Shown here one piece after another: positions 37,109 through 45,761 of a stretch of DNA of 64,000 nucleotides (positions are counted from its first letter, which is position 1; each line of letters begins with the position of its first letter). The stretch is from contig CATKZI010000004.1 in NCBI GenBank assembly GCA_949841365.1, positions 113,867 through 177,866 on the forward strand. The letters run 5' to 3'. The notes beneath the pieces were generated by a model that made no database searches, was not told the origin of the DNA, and was given only the letters and a program-made list of their open reading frames with translations. The position numbers were made by a program, and so were the translations under genes. This stretch comes from an uncultured Candidatus Melainabacteria bacterium. GTDB taxonomy: Bacteria > Cyanobacteriota > Vampirovibrionia > Gastranaerophilales > Gastranaerophilaceae.

Positions 37109-39307
37109 CTAATTTTTCTTTTTGGTGTGTTTTGCTTTTCCGTTATTTCGTTTTGGAGCATTCGGAAGCGCATAAGATGTTTGGATACGTTTAACGCTGT
37201 AAACATCAGGAATTGCCTGAATACTCAAGATAACTTTTTTCAATGTGTCAATATTATCAAGTTCTATGCCTAGTTCTATAATCCCTATTTTACCGCTTTT
37301 TGATTTGACGTTTGCGTAAGTAATATTTGTGTTGTTATCTGAAACTGCAGCAATAATATCTTTTAATAATCCCATTTTTTCTGCCGTTTCAACACGAATT
37401 GTAGTGTTGTAAGTTTTGTTTACGTTGTCGCCTGACCATCTGATATCCATTAACCTTTCAGGTTCAATATGTTCAAGAGTCTGACAGTCCATTCTGTGAA
37501 CAGTAACACCTTTAGCGCGTGTTACAACACCGACAATCGGTTCGCCAGGGATTGGAGAACAGCATTTTGCAATTGAATATAAAAGTCCTTCCAAGCCGAT
37601 AATATCTTTGTCTGATTTCTTTTTGGCAGTACCATGGAATTCGGGAGTTTTTGGTGCTTCGGGCTTTTTAAGTTTGTTGATAACTTTATTTAGTGTCGTT
37701 TCGCCGTAACCCAGTGCCGCAAACAAATCATCAGAAGAAAGATAGTTCATTTGTTTAGCAATTTTATCAAATTCACCTGCTTTAAAATGTTCATCGAAAA
37801 TTGCTTTTGTCAGTTCGTGTTCAAGGTTTGCTCTGCCGACTTCAATATGTTCTTCGCGGTTGTTCTTTTTAAACCACTGTTTAATTTTTGATGATGCCTG
37901 TTTTGTGACAACAAAGTTAAGCCAGTCAAGGCGCGGAGCGGGTGTTTTTGAGGTTAAAATCTCAACGATATCGCCGTTGTGCAATTTGGTATCAAGCTGT
38001 GCAATTCTTCCGTTAACAAGTGCCCCTACTGTTTTATTACCGACTTCCGAGTGAATTCTGTAGGCAAAGTCTACAGGGGTTGCATTGACCGGCAGGTCAA
38101 ACAGGTCGCCGTTTGGAGTAAACGCAAAAATCTGATCCGAAAACAAATCTATTTTTACTGAATTTACATAATCTTCCGCTGATGTTACATCCTTGTTGTA
38201 TTCAACGAGTTTTCTCATCCAGGAAAACTGCATATCTGTCGGATTATTTGCTTTTTGCGAACCTTTTTCTTTGTATCTCCAGTGCGCAGCAACCCCGTAT
38301 TCTGCAATTTCATGCATTTCCCATGTTCTAATTTGAACTTCAAGAGGTTTGGAACGCGGTCCGATAACGGATGTGTGCAATGATTGATAACCGTTGCCTT
38401 TCGGCATTGCAATGTAATCTTTAAATCTGCCGGGGATTGGTTTAAATTGTGAGTGAATAAGCCCGAGAACCTCGTAGCATTCTTTTTCGCTGTCAACGAT
38501 TACGCGGACTGCGGTAATATCATAAAGGTCATGAAAAGCTATGTTTAAGCGTTTCATTTTGCTGTAAATACTGTAATAGTGTTTTGCACGTCCCGTAATC
38601 TGTGCATTAATTCCGCTTTTTTGTACATCCTGTGAAATTTTTTCAATTAAGAGTTTTACCGTTGCTTCACGTTCAATCTTTTTTTGAGCAACGAGCTGTG
38701 CAATTTCAAAATATTTGTCGGGTTCTAAATACCTGAGCGATAAATCCTCTAATTCTGCCTTAATTCTTCCGATACCAAGACGGTTAGCAAGCGGCGCAAA
38801 GATATCAAGAGTTTCTCTTGCAATTTTTTGCTGTTTGTTGGAAGCCATAAAATTAAGGGTTCTCATATTGTGCAGTCTGTCGGCAAGTTTTAAGAATACA
38901 ATTCTGATATCACTTGCCATTGCGATAAACAGTCGTCTGAAGTTTTCCGCCTGACGTTCCTCTTTTGATTTAAACTGCAATTTGCCGAGCTTTGTAACCC
39001 CTTGAACAAGAGTTAACACATCTTTCCCGAACAGTTGTTCAATTTCTTCAGGTTGGGTGTCGGTGTCTTCCAAAATGTCATGCAAAAAAGCAGCCATTAA
39101 CGTATGGCTGTCAACTTTTAAGCCGACAAGAATTTTTGCGACTTCTACAGGGTGAATTATATATGGTTCTTCCGAAATCCTGTATTGACCCTCATGCAGA
39201 CGTTTTGCGAACAGGTAAGCTTTTTCAATTGCTTCAATCTCTTGCGGTTCTCTGTTTTGTGCTATAAGCTCATTTTTAATATCTTCAAAAAGCGGTTTTT
39301 CTATCAT
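37109..39307 (-). CDS. relA: Bifunctional (p)ppGpp synthetase/hydrolase (RelA/SpoT, Rsh)
   Basis: A 732-aa long-form Rsh stringent-response enzyme. The HD hydrolase has the intact HDILEDT motif, the synthetase has YDITAVRVIVDSEKECYEVL and FKDYIAMPKGNGYQSLHTS, then TGS (IFAFTPNGDLFDLPVNATPV) and ACT domains. Both catalytic sites look functional. The C-terminal tail is basic (KRNNGKAKHTKKKN). The ATG at 39307 lies 6 nt past a GATAAT box without a ribosome site. It is followed directly by the sensor kinase gene. Confidence 0.95.
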   Translation of the reverse strand: MIEKPLFEDIKNELIAQNREPQEIEAIEKAYLFAKRLHEGQYRISEEPYIIHPVEVAKILVGLKVDSHTLMAAFLHDILEDTDTQPEEIEQLFGKDVLTLVQGVTKLGKLQFKSKEERQAENFRRLFIAMASDIRIVFLKLADRLHNMRTLNFMASNKQQKIARETLDIFAPLANRLGIGRIKAELEDLSLRYLEPDKYFEIAQLVAQKKIEREATVKLLIEKISQDVQKSGINAQITGRAKHYYSIYSKMKRLNIAFHDLYDITAVRVIVDSEKECYEVLGLIHSQFKPIPGRFKDYIAMPKGNGYQSLHTSVIGPRSKPLEVQIRTWEMHEIAEYGVAAHWRYKEKGSQKANNPTDMQFSWMRKLVEYNKDVTSAEDYVNSVKIDLFSDQIFAFTPNGDLFDLPVNATPVDFAYRIHSEVGNKTVGALVNGRIAQLDTKLHNGDIVEILTSKTPAPRLDWLNFVVTKQASSKIKQWFKKNNREEHIEVGRANLEHELTKAIFDEHFKAGEFDKIAKQMNYLSSDDLFAALGYGETTLNKVINKLKKPEAPKTPEFHGTAKKKSDKDIIGLEGLLYSIAKCCSPIPGEPIVGVVTRAKGVTVHRMDCQTLEHIEPERLMDIRWSGDNVNKTYNTTIRVETAEKMGLLKDIIAAVSDNNTNITYANVKSKSGKIGIIELGIELDNIDTLKKVILSIQAIPDVYSVKRIQTSYALPNAPKRNNGKAKHTKKKN

Positions 39308-39362
39308 GATATAATTATCATACAGTTTTTTTTGAAATTTTCAAGTATGTAAAGGATAAATA

Positions 39363-39638
39363 ATGTTGAAAGAAACAAAAGACGGAATAATTTTGACTCT
39401 GCGAATATCTCCCAATGCCTCTAAAAATGAGATTATAAAAGAAGATGCGGGGATAAAAGTTAAAATTACTGCACAGCCCATCGACGGAAAGGCAAATAAG
39501 GCTCTTATTGAATTTTTGTCAAAACAGTTTAAAATTCCGAAATCATATTTTGAAATTATTCGGGGAGAAACTTCTAAAGATAAGACTATATTGATTAAAA
39601 ATGCGGATATAAATTATTTGTTAAATATTATTAATTAA
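39363..39638 (+). CDS. DUF167/YggU family protein
   Basis: A 91-aa protein with the family string LRISPNASKNEI, KVKITAQPIDGKANKALIEF and IIRGETSKDKTI, all diagnostic of YggU (PF02594). The function is not established; the fold is a small alpha/beta domain. A ribosome site AAGGA lies 8 nt before the ATG. It is divergent from relA. Confidence 0.92.
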   Translation: MLKETKDGIILTLRISPNASKNEIIKEDAGIKVKITAQPIDGKANKALIEFLSKQFKIPKSYFEIIRGETSKDKTILIKNADINYLLNIIN

Positions 39639-39689
39639 CTGTCAAAAATTTATATTTACGGTATTTTGTATTCAAGAAAGGAAACTAAT

Positions 39690-40094
39690 ATGGAAATAAG
39701 AAATAATTCAAATATGTCATTTCAGGCAAGAATGCCTGAAGAGTTGAAAACTAAAATACTTGATACAGCATTGGAATATGGTCCTAAAGCCGTTAAAAAT
39801 GCTAAACGTCAAATCCAAAATATTCAAAGCTGGGGCAGTTCGGAGTCTGTTCTTGATTTGCAGTATGCTTTGAAAAAAGGCGATAAATTGTCAATTAATT
39901 TTGAGCCCGATACTTTTATTTTGGCGAAAGATGATTTGTCTGTAGGAACAGCTTTAACTTTACCAAAACTAAAAAAATCTATTTTTGGTAATTTTATGGC
40001 TCTTAGAGAAAAAGATATTTTAAGTGCTGAAAAAGAATTGGATGCTATGGCATCAAAAGGTGAAAGTAGCAATTATTTGGATTTATTTTCATAG
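39690..40094 (+). CDS. Lineage-specific small protein, SFQA start motif
   Basis: A 134-aa unknown protein beginning MEIRNNSNMSFQARMPEEL, another instance of the short S-F-x-G/A motif at the N-terminus of proteins in this lineage. It is helical, with no signal peptide or membrane segment. The start at 39690 is chosen because AGAAAGGAAA precedes it; an in-frame ATG at 39666 has no ribosome site. It lies just upstream of the histidine attenuator but is separated from it by a promoter. Confidence 0.7.
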   Translation: MEIRNNSNMSFQARMPEELKTKILDTALEYGPKAVKNAKRQIQNIQSWGSSESVLDLQYALKKGDKLSINFEPDTFILAKDDLSVGTALTLPKLKKSIFGNFMALREKDILSAEKELDAMASKGESSNYLDLFS

Positions 40095-40098
40095 ACTG

Positions 40099-40126
40099 TT
40101 GTATTTTAAAAAATTTATGGTAGCAT
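40099..40126 (+). promoter_or_regulatory. Promoter of the His-leader transcript
   Basis: TTGTAT (40099-40104), 16-bp spacer, extended -10 TGGTAGCAT (hexamer 40121-40126), then 6 nt to the leader-peptide ATG at 40133. The leader is therefore probably translated from the extreme 5' end of the mRNA. Confidence 0.5.
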
Positions 40127-40132
40127 AACAAT

Positions 40133-40198
40133 ATGACTTGGAAAATTACATTAAAACTTCATCATCACTATCATCATAGATACCCTGAGGGACTATGA
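40133..40198 (+). CDS. Histidine-rich leader peptide, 21 aa
   Basis: The peptide is MTWKITLKLHHHYHHRYPEG+L. Five of six consecutive codons are His (CAT CAT CAC TAT CAT CAT). It looks like the HisL leader peptides of enterobacterial his operons but is not known to me in this lineage. Its His codons lie across the left arm of the first hairpin of the attenuator, so ribosome stalling there would release the antiterminator. No ribosome site is present; the start codon is 6 nt from a -10 box, consistent with leaderless translation. Confidence 0.75.
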   Translation: MTWKITLKLHHHYHHRYPEGL

Positions 40199-40272
40199 AG
40201 ATTTGATGTGTTTTAATTCAATTCTTATACAAAATAGTCTTTCAGGGAGAATGAGTGGAAGACTATTTTTTT
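40174..40272 (+). promoter_or_regulatory. Transcription attenuator with three alternative helices
   Basis: Helix 1:2 is TCATAG (40174-40179) with CTATGA (40193-40198), enclosing CCC/GGG. Helix 2:3 is CCCTGAGGGACTAT (40183-40196) with ATAGTCTTTCAGGG (40234-40247): 14 pairs, two of them G:U. Helix 3:4 is AAAATAGTCTT (40231-40241) with AAGACTATTTT (40259-40269), 11 perfect pairs followed by a T run, an intrinsic terminator. Formation of 2:3 prevents 3:4. This is the classical his/trp-type attenuation layout and lies directly upstream of the gene at 40298. Confidence 0.85.
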
Positions 40273-40297
40273 GTAAAAGAATTGGAGAATAAAGAAA

Positions 40298-41524
40298 ATG
40301 GCATTAGTAAATATAATTTCGGCTATTGGAAATAATAGCAGTGTATACCCCCTTATAGTACGTGATTGCGGAATTGAAGTTCCGACAAAAATCGCTCTTA
40401 CTTATAACCAAAATAAGAAAGAGTCAAAAGAGATTGCATATTTGGCAGCGCGCGAAAGATTTTTGGATGAATATGCAACATCTGCTGTCTGGCTTGGCGG
40501 TATTCCGCTTGTCGGCTGGTTATGCGATAAATTTATCAAGTCAAAAGGGCTTAACCCTAAGGTTAACTTAAAGCTTTTTAAAGAAGAAGCCGGTGTTCAG
40601 GGAATTGATTATAACATTAAAAAGTTTAAAGAAACTGCGCCTGAAGCAGTGAAAGACCTTCTAAAAGCTAAAGAAAATAAAAAACTGTATGAGAAACTTC
40701 TTGCAGGCAAGTTTGTGGCATCTACTGCAATTCCGATTTTGTTTATGGGATTTATCCTGCCTAAAATGGTGTTTGCATCTTCTGCGAAAAAGATTGCGGA
40801 ACAGCGTCAAAAAGAACAGCAGCAGATGAACTTTGTTCAAAAAGATAAGTTTATAAGTTTTACGGGCGGAAGCTGGATTACAAAAGCTGCAAATTTCTCT
40901 GCGCAGGATAAAATGGCTGTAACAGACGGCGGATATGCTGTGGGACGTGTTATGACGGCACGCAATAAAAATGAAACCTATGATATTGCTTTCAAAATGG
41001 CAGGTATGATGTTTTTAAACTTTGTTGCGCCAAAGTGGATTGAAAAAGGCTTGAATAAACTTACAGGAGTTGAACTTGACCCGATTATTCTTGCTGATAA
41101 AAACTTTTCTTCACAGATTAAGACAAATTCATTAAAGCTTCCAAAATCTTCAGATGCAAAAGACTTATTGGATTTTGTCGATAACATAAAAAATAAAGAT
41201 ACTTTGTTTGTAAAATATGCTAAAAAGTTCGGCAAAATTACAATGCTTGATAACGGTGTCAGAGATCCAAGAGCCTATGTTGATATTAAAAACCTTGCAA
41301 AATTCAGAAATGATTTGGAAAGTTTTGCGAAAAAAGCTAAAATCAGCGGGGATAAATTATTCAAAAGTGCAAGAATTGCAAAATCCGCTAATATATTGAC
41401 AAACATAGCCTTAAGCAGTTTCTTACTCGCTTATGCTTTGCCGAAAGCTCAATTTGCGTTTAGAAAATTTATCACAGGTTCTGACTTAGAACCCGGATTA
41501 GCACCTGCAAAAGATAAAGTTTAG
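40298..41524 (+). CDS. Lineage-specific membrane-associated protein under histidine attenuation
   Basis: A 408-aa unknown protein. It has hydrophobic segments around residues 62-75 (TSAVWLGGIPLVGWL), 140-160 (FVASTAIPILFMGFILPKMV) and 375-392 (ILTNIALSSFLLAYALP), and an internal SFTGGSW motif near residue 187. The whole sequence contains no histidine, whereas 7-9 would be usual for this length. It follows the His attenuator with its own ribosome site (TTGGAG). Histidine limitation would therefore induce a protein that needs no histidine. It shares a 4-nt stop overlap with the convergent TPR gene. Function unknown. Confidence 0.8.
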   Translation: MALVNIISAIGNNSSVYPLIVRDCGIEVPTKIALTYNQNKKESKEIAYLAARERFLDEYATSAVWLGGIPLVGWLCDKFIKSKGLNPKVNLKLFKEEAGVQGIDYNIKKFKETAPEAVKDLLKAKENKKLYEKLLAGKFVASTAIPILFMGFILPKMVFASSAKKIAEQRQKEQQQMNFVQKDKFISFTGGSWITKAANFSAQDKMAVTDGGYAVGRVMTARNKNETYDIAFKMAGMMFLNFVAPKWIEKGLNKLTGVELDPIILADKNFSSQIKTNSLKLPKSSDAKDLLDFVDNIKNKDTLFVKYAKKFGKITMLDNGVRDPRAYVDIKNLAKFRNDLESFAKKAKISGDKLFKSARIAKSANILTNIALSSFLLAYALPKAQFAFRKFITGSDLEPGLAPAKDKV

Positions 41525-43179
41525 ATATCAAACAGCCTGTGAAGTCTGTTTTGAATATCTTCTTCGTCTAAATCCTGAGTGATTTTGTTTAAATCTATTG
41601 CCATCTGGTAATAGTGTGCAGCATCATTTGTAAAACCCATAGCCTGAGATGCTCTGCCTGCGTTAAAGTAGGCAAGAGTATAACTCGGGTTTAATTCTAC
41701 TGCTGCTTCAAAATATTCTAAAGCTTCTTCGGCATCTCCGAGCCCGTCCAAATATAATATGCCTAAATTATTTTGTGCATATTCGTTTTCGGGGTTTAAG
41801 TCAATTGATTTGTGGAAAGATACAAGAGCTTCTTCCAGATAATCCTTTTCCCACAATGCAATGCCTGCTTTTGAATATCCCCTGTAATCTTCGGGGTTAA
41901 GCATAATCGCGTCGCAATATGTTCTGATGGCACTATCAAGGTCATAAGTTGCCATATATGTATCCCCGAGCGAAAGATACAATTCGTAGTTGTTCGGGTC
42001 AAGAATAATTCCCGCTTGATATGTGGAAATTCCTGCCTCAATATTGCCTTTAACTTCCGCATAAATTGACCCTAAAGCCTGACATACAATTGAAGTCCAT
42101 TCTTTATCAGGGTTAATTGAAATAGCTTTCTGGTAATGTTCAATTGCATCATCGTAAAGTTCTGCTTTTGAGTACGCATAAGCCAATGAATTGTTATAGA
42201 ACGGATTTTCGCTGTCATTATCTACTGCAAGTTTGAATGCACTGATTGAATTGATTTTATCTTCTTTTTGGAGATACAAATGTCCCAGTTCGTAATAAAT
42301 CTGAGCTGTATCCATGCCGAATTCAAGAAGTTTTTCATAGCAATCAATTGCATCATCCGTGTTTTCAGGGAAATATGTCTGCAAAACGGTTGCAAGTTTA
42401 ATCAAAACTTCTCTATTTTGAGGATTTTGTTCTAAAACTTTTCGGTAACAGTCAACTGTTAAATCAAGCTCTTTATTTTTAAGAGCCAAATCTCCCATTT
42501 TGTTGTAGAAAATTTCACCATGATTTGTTGCCATTACGGCTTGTTTGTAAACATTTTCTGCGGTTTGATTAAGCTTAATTTTTTCAAGAAATTTTCCGAC
42601 TGTGTTATAAGTAAATACGGAAAAATCATCCGACATGTTTTTGTAGAACATTTTCATGGACGGTTTGTCCCAGGCAAGCATGACGCTTCCTGATACAAAA
42701 TAATATAAAAAGTTAAGATAGTCGCTAATTGAGCCGTTTTTAGAGTTAATTTTCTGTAAAATCGATTGGGATAAAATCAAACGAGGACGTGCGGATTTCA
42801 ATTTTCCCATTTTAATTGCGGACTTAAATTCCTGCTCTGCGGATTGAAAATCCTGAGCAAGTTTCATGAAAAATCCTGTATAAAGATGCGCATTGATGTT
42901 TTGCGGTGCGAGTGATACTGCAGTTTTACATTGTTCAATAGCCGTATCAAGGCTTATTTGGCCCTGTTCCCACATCAAAGTAGCAAGTCTGTAGTATGCC
43001 TCGGGCATTGCGGGGTCGTATTTTACAGCATCGATATAGTGTTCGATTGCTTCTTGCAAATCGCTGTTTTGAAGGCGTACTAAATATTTTTCGTGTGCCG
43101 TTCTTGCTTTTTCCAGTGCTTCGCGTGCTTTTTCGGGATTTGACGCCTGTATCGGCTGTAGTAACATTTGTTCTGACAT
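41521..43179 (-). CDS. Tetratricopeptide repeat protein
   Basis: A 552-aa protein made almost entirely of TPR units, for example AIEHYIDAVKYDPAMPEAYY near the N-terminus and AIRTYCDAIMLNPEDYRGYS further on, about 12-14 repeats in all. There is no signal peptide or catalytic domain; it would serve as a scaffold. The ATG at 43179 is chosen because GGAG lies 6 nt upstream; a TTG one codon earlier is less likely. Its stop overlaps that of the attenuated gene by 4 nt. Confidence 0.88.
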   Translation of the reverse strand: MSEQMLLQPIQASNPEKAREALEKARTAHEKYLVRLQNSDLQEAIEHYIDAVKYDPAMPEAYYRLATLMWEQGQISLDTAIEQCKTAVSLAPQNINAHLYTGFFMKLAQDFQSAEQEFKSAIKMGKLKSARPRLILSQSILQKINSKNGSISDYLNFLYYFVSGSVMLAWDKPSMKMFYKNMSDDFSVFTYNTVGKFLEKIKLNQTAENVYKQAVMATNHGEIFYNKMGDLALKNKELDLTVDCYRKVLEQNPQNREVLIKLATVLQTYFPENTDDAIDCYEKLLEFGMDTAQIYYELGHLYLQKEDKINSISAFKLAVDNDSENPFYNNSLAYAYSKAELYDDAIEHYQKAISINPDKEWTSIVCQALGSIYAEVKGNIEAGISTYQAGIILDPNNYELYLSLGDTYMATYDLDSAIRTYCDAIMLNPEDYRGYSKAGIALWEKDYLEEALVSFHKSIDLNPENEYAQNNLGILYLDGLGDAEEALEYFEAAVELNPSYTLAYFNAGRASQAMGFTNDAAHYYQMAIDLNKITQDLDEEDIQNRLHRLFDI

Positions 43180-43283
43180 CAATGAGCTCCAATAAGATGT
43201 ATATTCTGTATGAATTTTATTTCGACACTAATAATTTTAGTCTTTACAAAATTTAATTAATATCATCTACATGGAGTATAAAT

Positions 43284-44489
43284 TTATTCAGCGGAGAATG
43301 AATAAACAATTTCTCTGTTGTATTCTTCTCCAGCTTTCAAGATGCCTTTTTCTTTGAAGTTCTCTGTATTTATGGCATTCGGGTAAAATTGCGGTTCAAC
43401 GCAGAAAGATGAACGTTTTTCGTATCTGCTTCCGCTTTTTCCCGCAGGCTGTGCACTTTTTCCTAAGTGGTTTGCTGTGTAAAACTGAAATCCGGGGAGA
43501 TTTGTTGAAACTTTCAAATTTATTCCTGTTTTTTCGGATTTTATATCTGCAACTTCAACAAGATTTTTGCCGTCATAGTTATCTATACAGTAATTCTGGT
43601 CAAATCCGCCTCCGATTTTAATCTGGTCATGGTCAGAATTTATTACATCACCTATTTTTTTAGGTGTTCTGAAATCAAACGGAGTGTTTTCGACATCAAG
43701 AATTTCTCCTGTCGGAACTGCAATTTCGCTGTTTTTTGTGAATTTTGATGAGTTCGGCAGGGTTACAATATGGTCTAAAACAGAGTTTTCTGACGTGTTT
43801 TCTGCCCCGTCAAGGTTAAAGTATGTGTGGTTTGTAAGGTTTACGATTGTATCCTTGTCTGTTTTTGCGTTATACAAAATATGTAATTTGTTATCATTGT
43901 CAAATTTATATGTAACGCTCATTTCAACGTTTGCAGGGTAGCCGTTTTCCATATCTTTTTTCAGATAAGTGAATTTGATGCCGTCTTTTACTTGTTCTGC
44001 TTTCCAGTTTTTAACATCTAACCCTTGAGAACCGCCGTGAGAATGCGTTTTGCCGTTATCTTTGTTGCATTCCAGTGTATATTCGGTTTCTCCGAGTTTG
44101 AATTTACCGTCGCTGATTTTGTTTGCGTAAGGCCCTATAGTACCGCCCGCGTGCCCGACCGGTGTTGTTTCGTAAGGAGTTACGTTATCGTAGCCTTGGG
44201 TTACATCAACGATTTTTCCGTTTTTGTCGGGAACTTTTATTGATGTAATCGTTGCGCCGAAAGTTGATAAGTCAACGCTTGCACCGTTTTTATTTGTGAT
44301 TGTATAAAGTTGAGTTTTTTCGCCGTTTTTCAGCGTGCCGAAATCTTTTTTGCTGATTTTAATCTCAGGAATAGTTTTTACATACGTATCCTGTATCGGC
44401 TGATTATTAATAAAAGATTGGTGCACAACTTTATGTGAAATATTGTTATTGTTGTTAAACCAGAAATGCGGATTAAAATCTATCGGCAT
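43284..44489 (-). CDS. galM: Aldose 1-epimerase (galactose mutarotase)
   Basis: A 401-aa enzyme that interconverts the alpha and beta anomers of aldoses such as galactose and glucose. Family segments: GATITSIKVPDKNGK, VGHAGGTIGPYANKISDGKF, the first catalytic His in KTHSHGG, the second in VNLTNHTYFNLDG, and the catalytic Glu near FCVEPQFYPNAINTENF. The N-terminal 50 residues (PHFWFNNNNNISHKVV) are an Asn-rich extension that is not part of the family. No signal peptide. A ribosome site AAAGGAGAT precedes the ATG. Confidence 0.92.
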   Translation of the reverse strand: MPIDFNPHFWFNNNNNISHKVVHQSFINNQPIQDTYVKTIPEIKISKKDFGTLKNGEKTQLYTITNKNGASVDLSTFGATITSIKVPDKNGKIVDVTQGYDNVTPYETTPVGHAGGTIGPYANKISDGKFKLGETEYTLECNKDNGKTHSHGGSQGLDVKNWKAEQVKDGIKFTYLKKDMENGYPANVEMSVTYKFDNDNKLHILYNAKTDKDTIVNLTNHTYFNLDGAENTSENSVLDHIVTLPNSSKFTKNSEIAVPTGEILDVENTPFDFRTPKKIGDVINSDHDQIKIGGGFDQNYCIDNYDGKNLVEVADIKSEKTGINLKVSTNLPGFQFYTANHLGKSAQPAGKSGSRYEKRSSFCVEPQFYPNAINTENFKEKGILKAGEEYNREIVYSFSAE

Positions 44490-44523
44490 ACATATCTCCT
44501 TTTTCTCTTATTATAACAGAAAA

Positions 44524-45675
44524 TTATGCAAGAGAAATGTTTTCTAATAACACTTGACCTCTTTCAAGTGCTTTTATTAATTTTTGAGCTCTGGTTTGTT
44601 TGTCAGCAATACTGGAGAGTGCTTTTTGTGCTTCTGCAGATATTTCATCGTATAATTGTTGGTCTTGGAACGGTCTCAGGTTAGTTTGTCCGCAGTGTAT
44701 TGAGTTTATTTGATTGTTTTTATCTAAAGAAACGGAGTAGAATGTGTCATTTCTTTTTATCTGTATATCTCTAAATAATTCTTCGCCTTGATATCTTTCA
44801 ACAAGTACATGTCCTTTTCCCGTTAAGGTTGAAGTAATCATTTTGCCGTCTTGCATTGGGCTTATGCCATAATGCAGACCATCGTAATGATAACAGGAAG
44901 GATCGGACAAGCTAATTTTATCTGTAATATTGCCTTTTTTATCAAAAAATTCTGCTTCACCGGCACCTGTAATAGTGTATCGTTTTGAGCCATCTTTGCG
45001 GAAGCAGGTTACTTTTGAGCTGCCGTATGTATTATGTTTTATAAAATGTAATTGACCGCTGTGCCAGTAATAAAATTCTTTTTCGCCTTGATCGGCAATT
45101 GTTTGGCGTATAATTCTGCCATTATGGTTTAAGTCGGTAACGATTTCAGATTTTGCAGTCTTTACTGTTTTTAGACCATTTTCTGTCTTACGGGTAAAAA
45201 GAACTTGATTATCCTTATTAAAAATTGTCATATTTCCGTTTTCGTCATAAGTGTATCGTTTTTCAAATATTACATTTTCACCGTCTAATTTTGTAGATTT
45301 TTGGATAATGCCATCTTTGTATTCTCTGACGATTTTCTTACCGTCAACTGTATGTGTTAGTCTGCCTGTGTAGCCTGTACCATCTGCACTTAGAGCCTTG
45401 CCTCTTTCAAATCTGTTTCCGGCTTGTTTAAATGCATCTATTGCCATTTCTTTTATTTGTTCAAGCGGTTTTTCAGCAGATGAACCGGCTTCAGATGTTC
45501 CCTTTTTACCGCGGGTTGCAAGGTAAATGCCGCCGCCGATTGCGAGTGCAGCTAAACTACCCAATAAAAGTGCAGTACCGTTTTTCTTTTCCTCAACGGG
45601 TTGTGCTTTTGGTGTTTCAAGCGGTTTATTGGCCGGTATATTATTTTGTACACTGTTAATAGCTTCTACAGACAT
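44524..45675 (-). CDS. Membrane-anchored protein with YD/MORN-like repeats
   Basis: A 383-aa protein. Residues 1-32 are polar and Pro/Gln-rich, residues 33-50 form one membrane helix (LLLGSLAALAIGGGIYLA) followed by RGKKG, and residues 90-300 contain repeated short units with Y-x-x-x-G or D-x-x-G-x patterns (for example RYTYDENGNMTIFNKDNQVL), similar to YD or MORN-type repeats seen in surface proteins. The C-terminus is helical. Probably an envelope-exposed protein of unknown function. A ribosome site AGGAGAA precedes the ATG. Confidence 0.7.
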   Translation of the reverse strand: MSVEAINSVQNNIPANKPLETPKAQPVEEKKNGTALLLGSLAALAIGGGIYLATRGKKGTSEAGSSAEKPLEQIKEMAIDAFKQAGNRFERGKALSADGTGYTGRLTHTVDGKKIVREYKDGIIQKSTKLDGENVIFEKRYTYDENGNMTIFNKDNQVLFTRKTENGLKTVKTAKSEIVTDLNHNGRIIRQTIADQGEKEFYYWHSGQLHFIKHNTYGSSKVTCFRKDGSKRYTITGAGEAEFFDKKGNITDKISLSDPSCYHYDGLHYGISPMQDGKMITSTLTGKGHVLVERYQGEELFRDIQIKRNDTFYSVSLDKNNQINSIHCGQTNLRPFQDQQLYDEISAEAQKALSSIADKQTRAQKLIKALERGQVLLENISLA

Positions 45676-45761
45676 AGTTATTCTCCTACTTATTTATATA
45701 AAAACATATAAATATTATTTTTTGACTGTTTGTAAAGATTTATTTGTAATATAATACTGAT

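Noticed and set aside
40160..40177. His-rich codons as a metal-binding small protein
   Set aside because: Considered as an alternative to a leader peptide, but the three nested alternative helices and terminator directly downstream explain it better as an attenuator.
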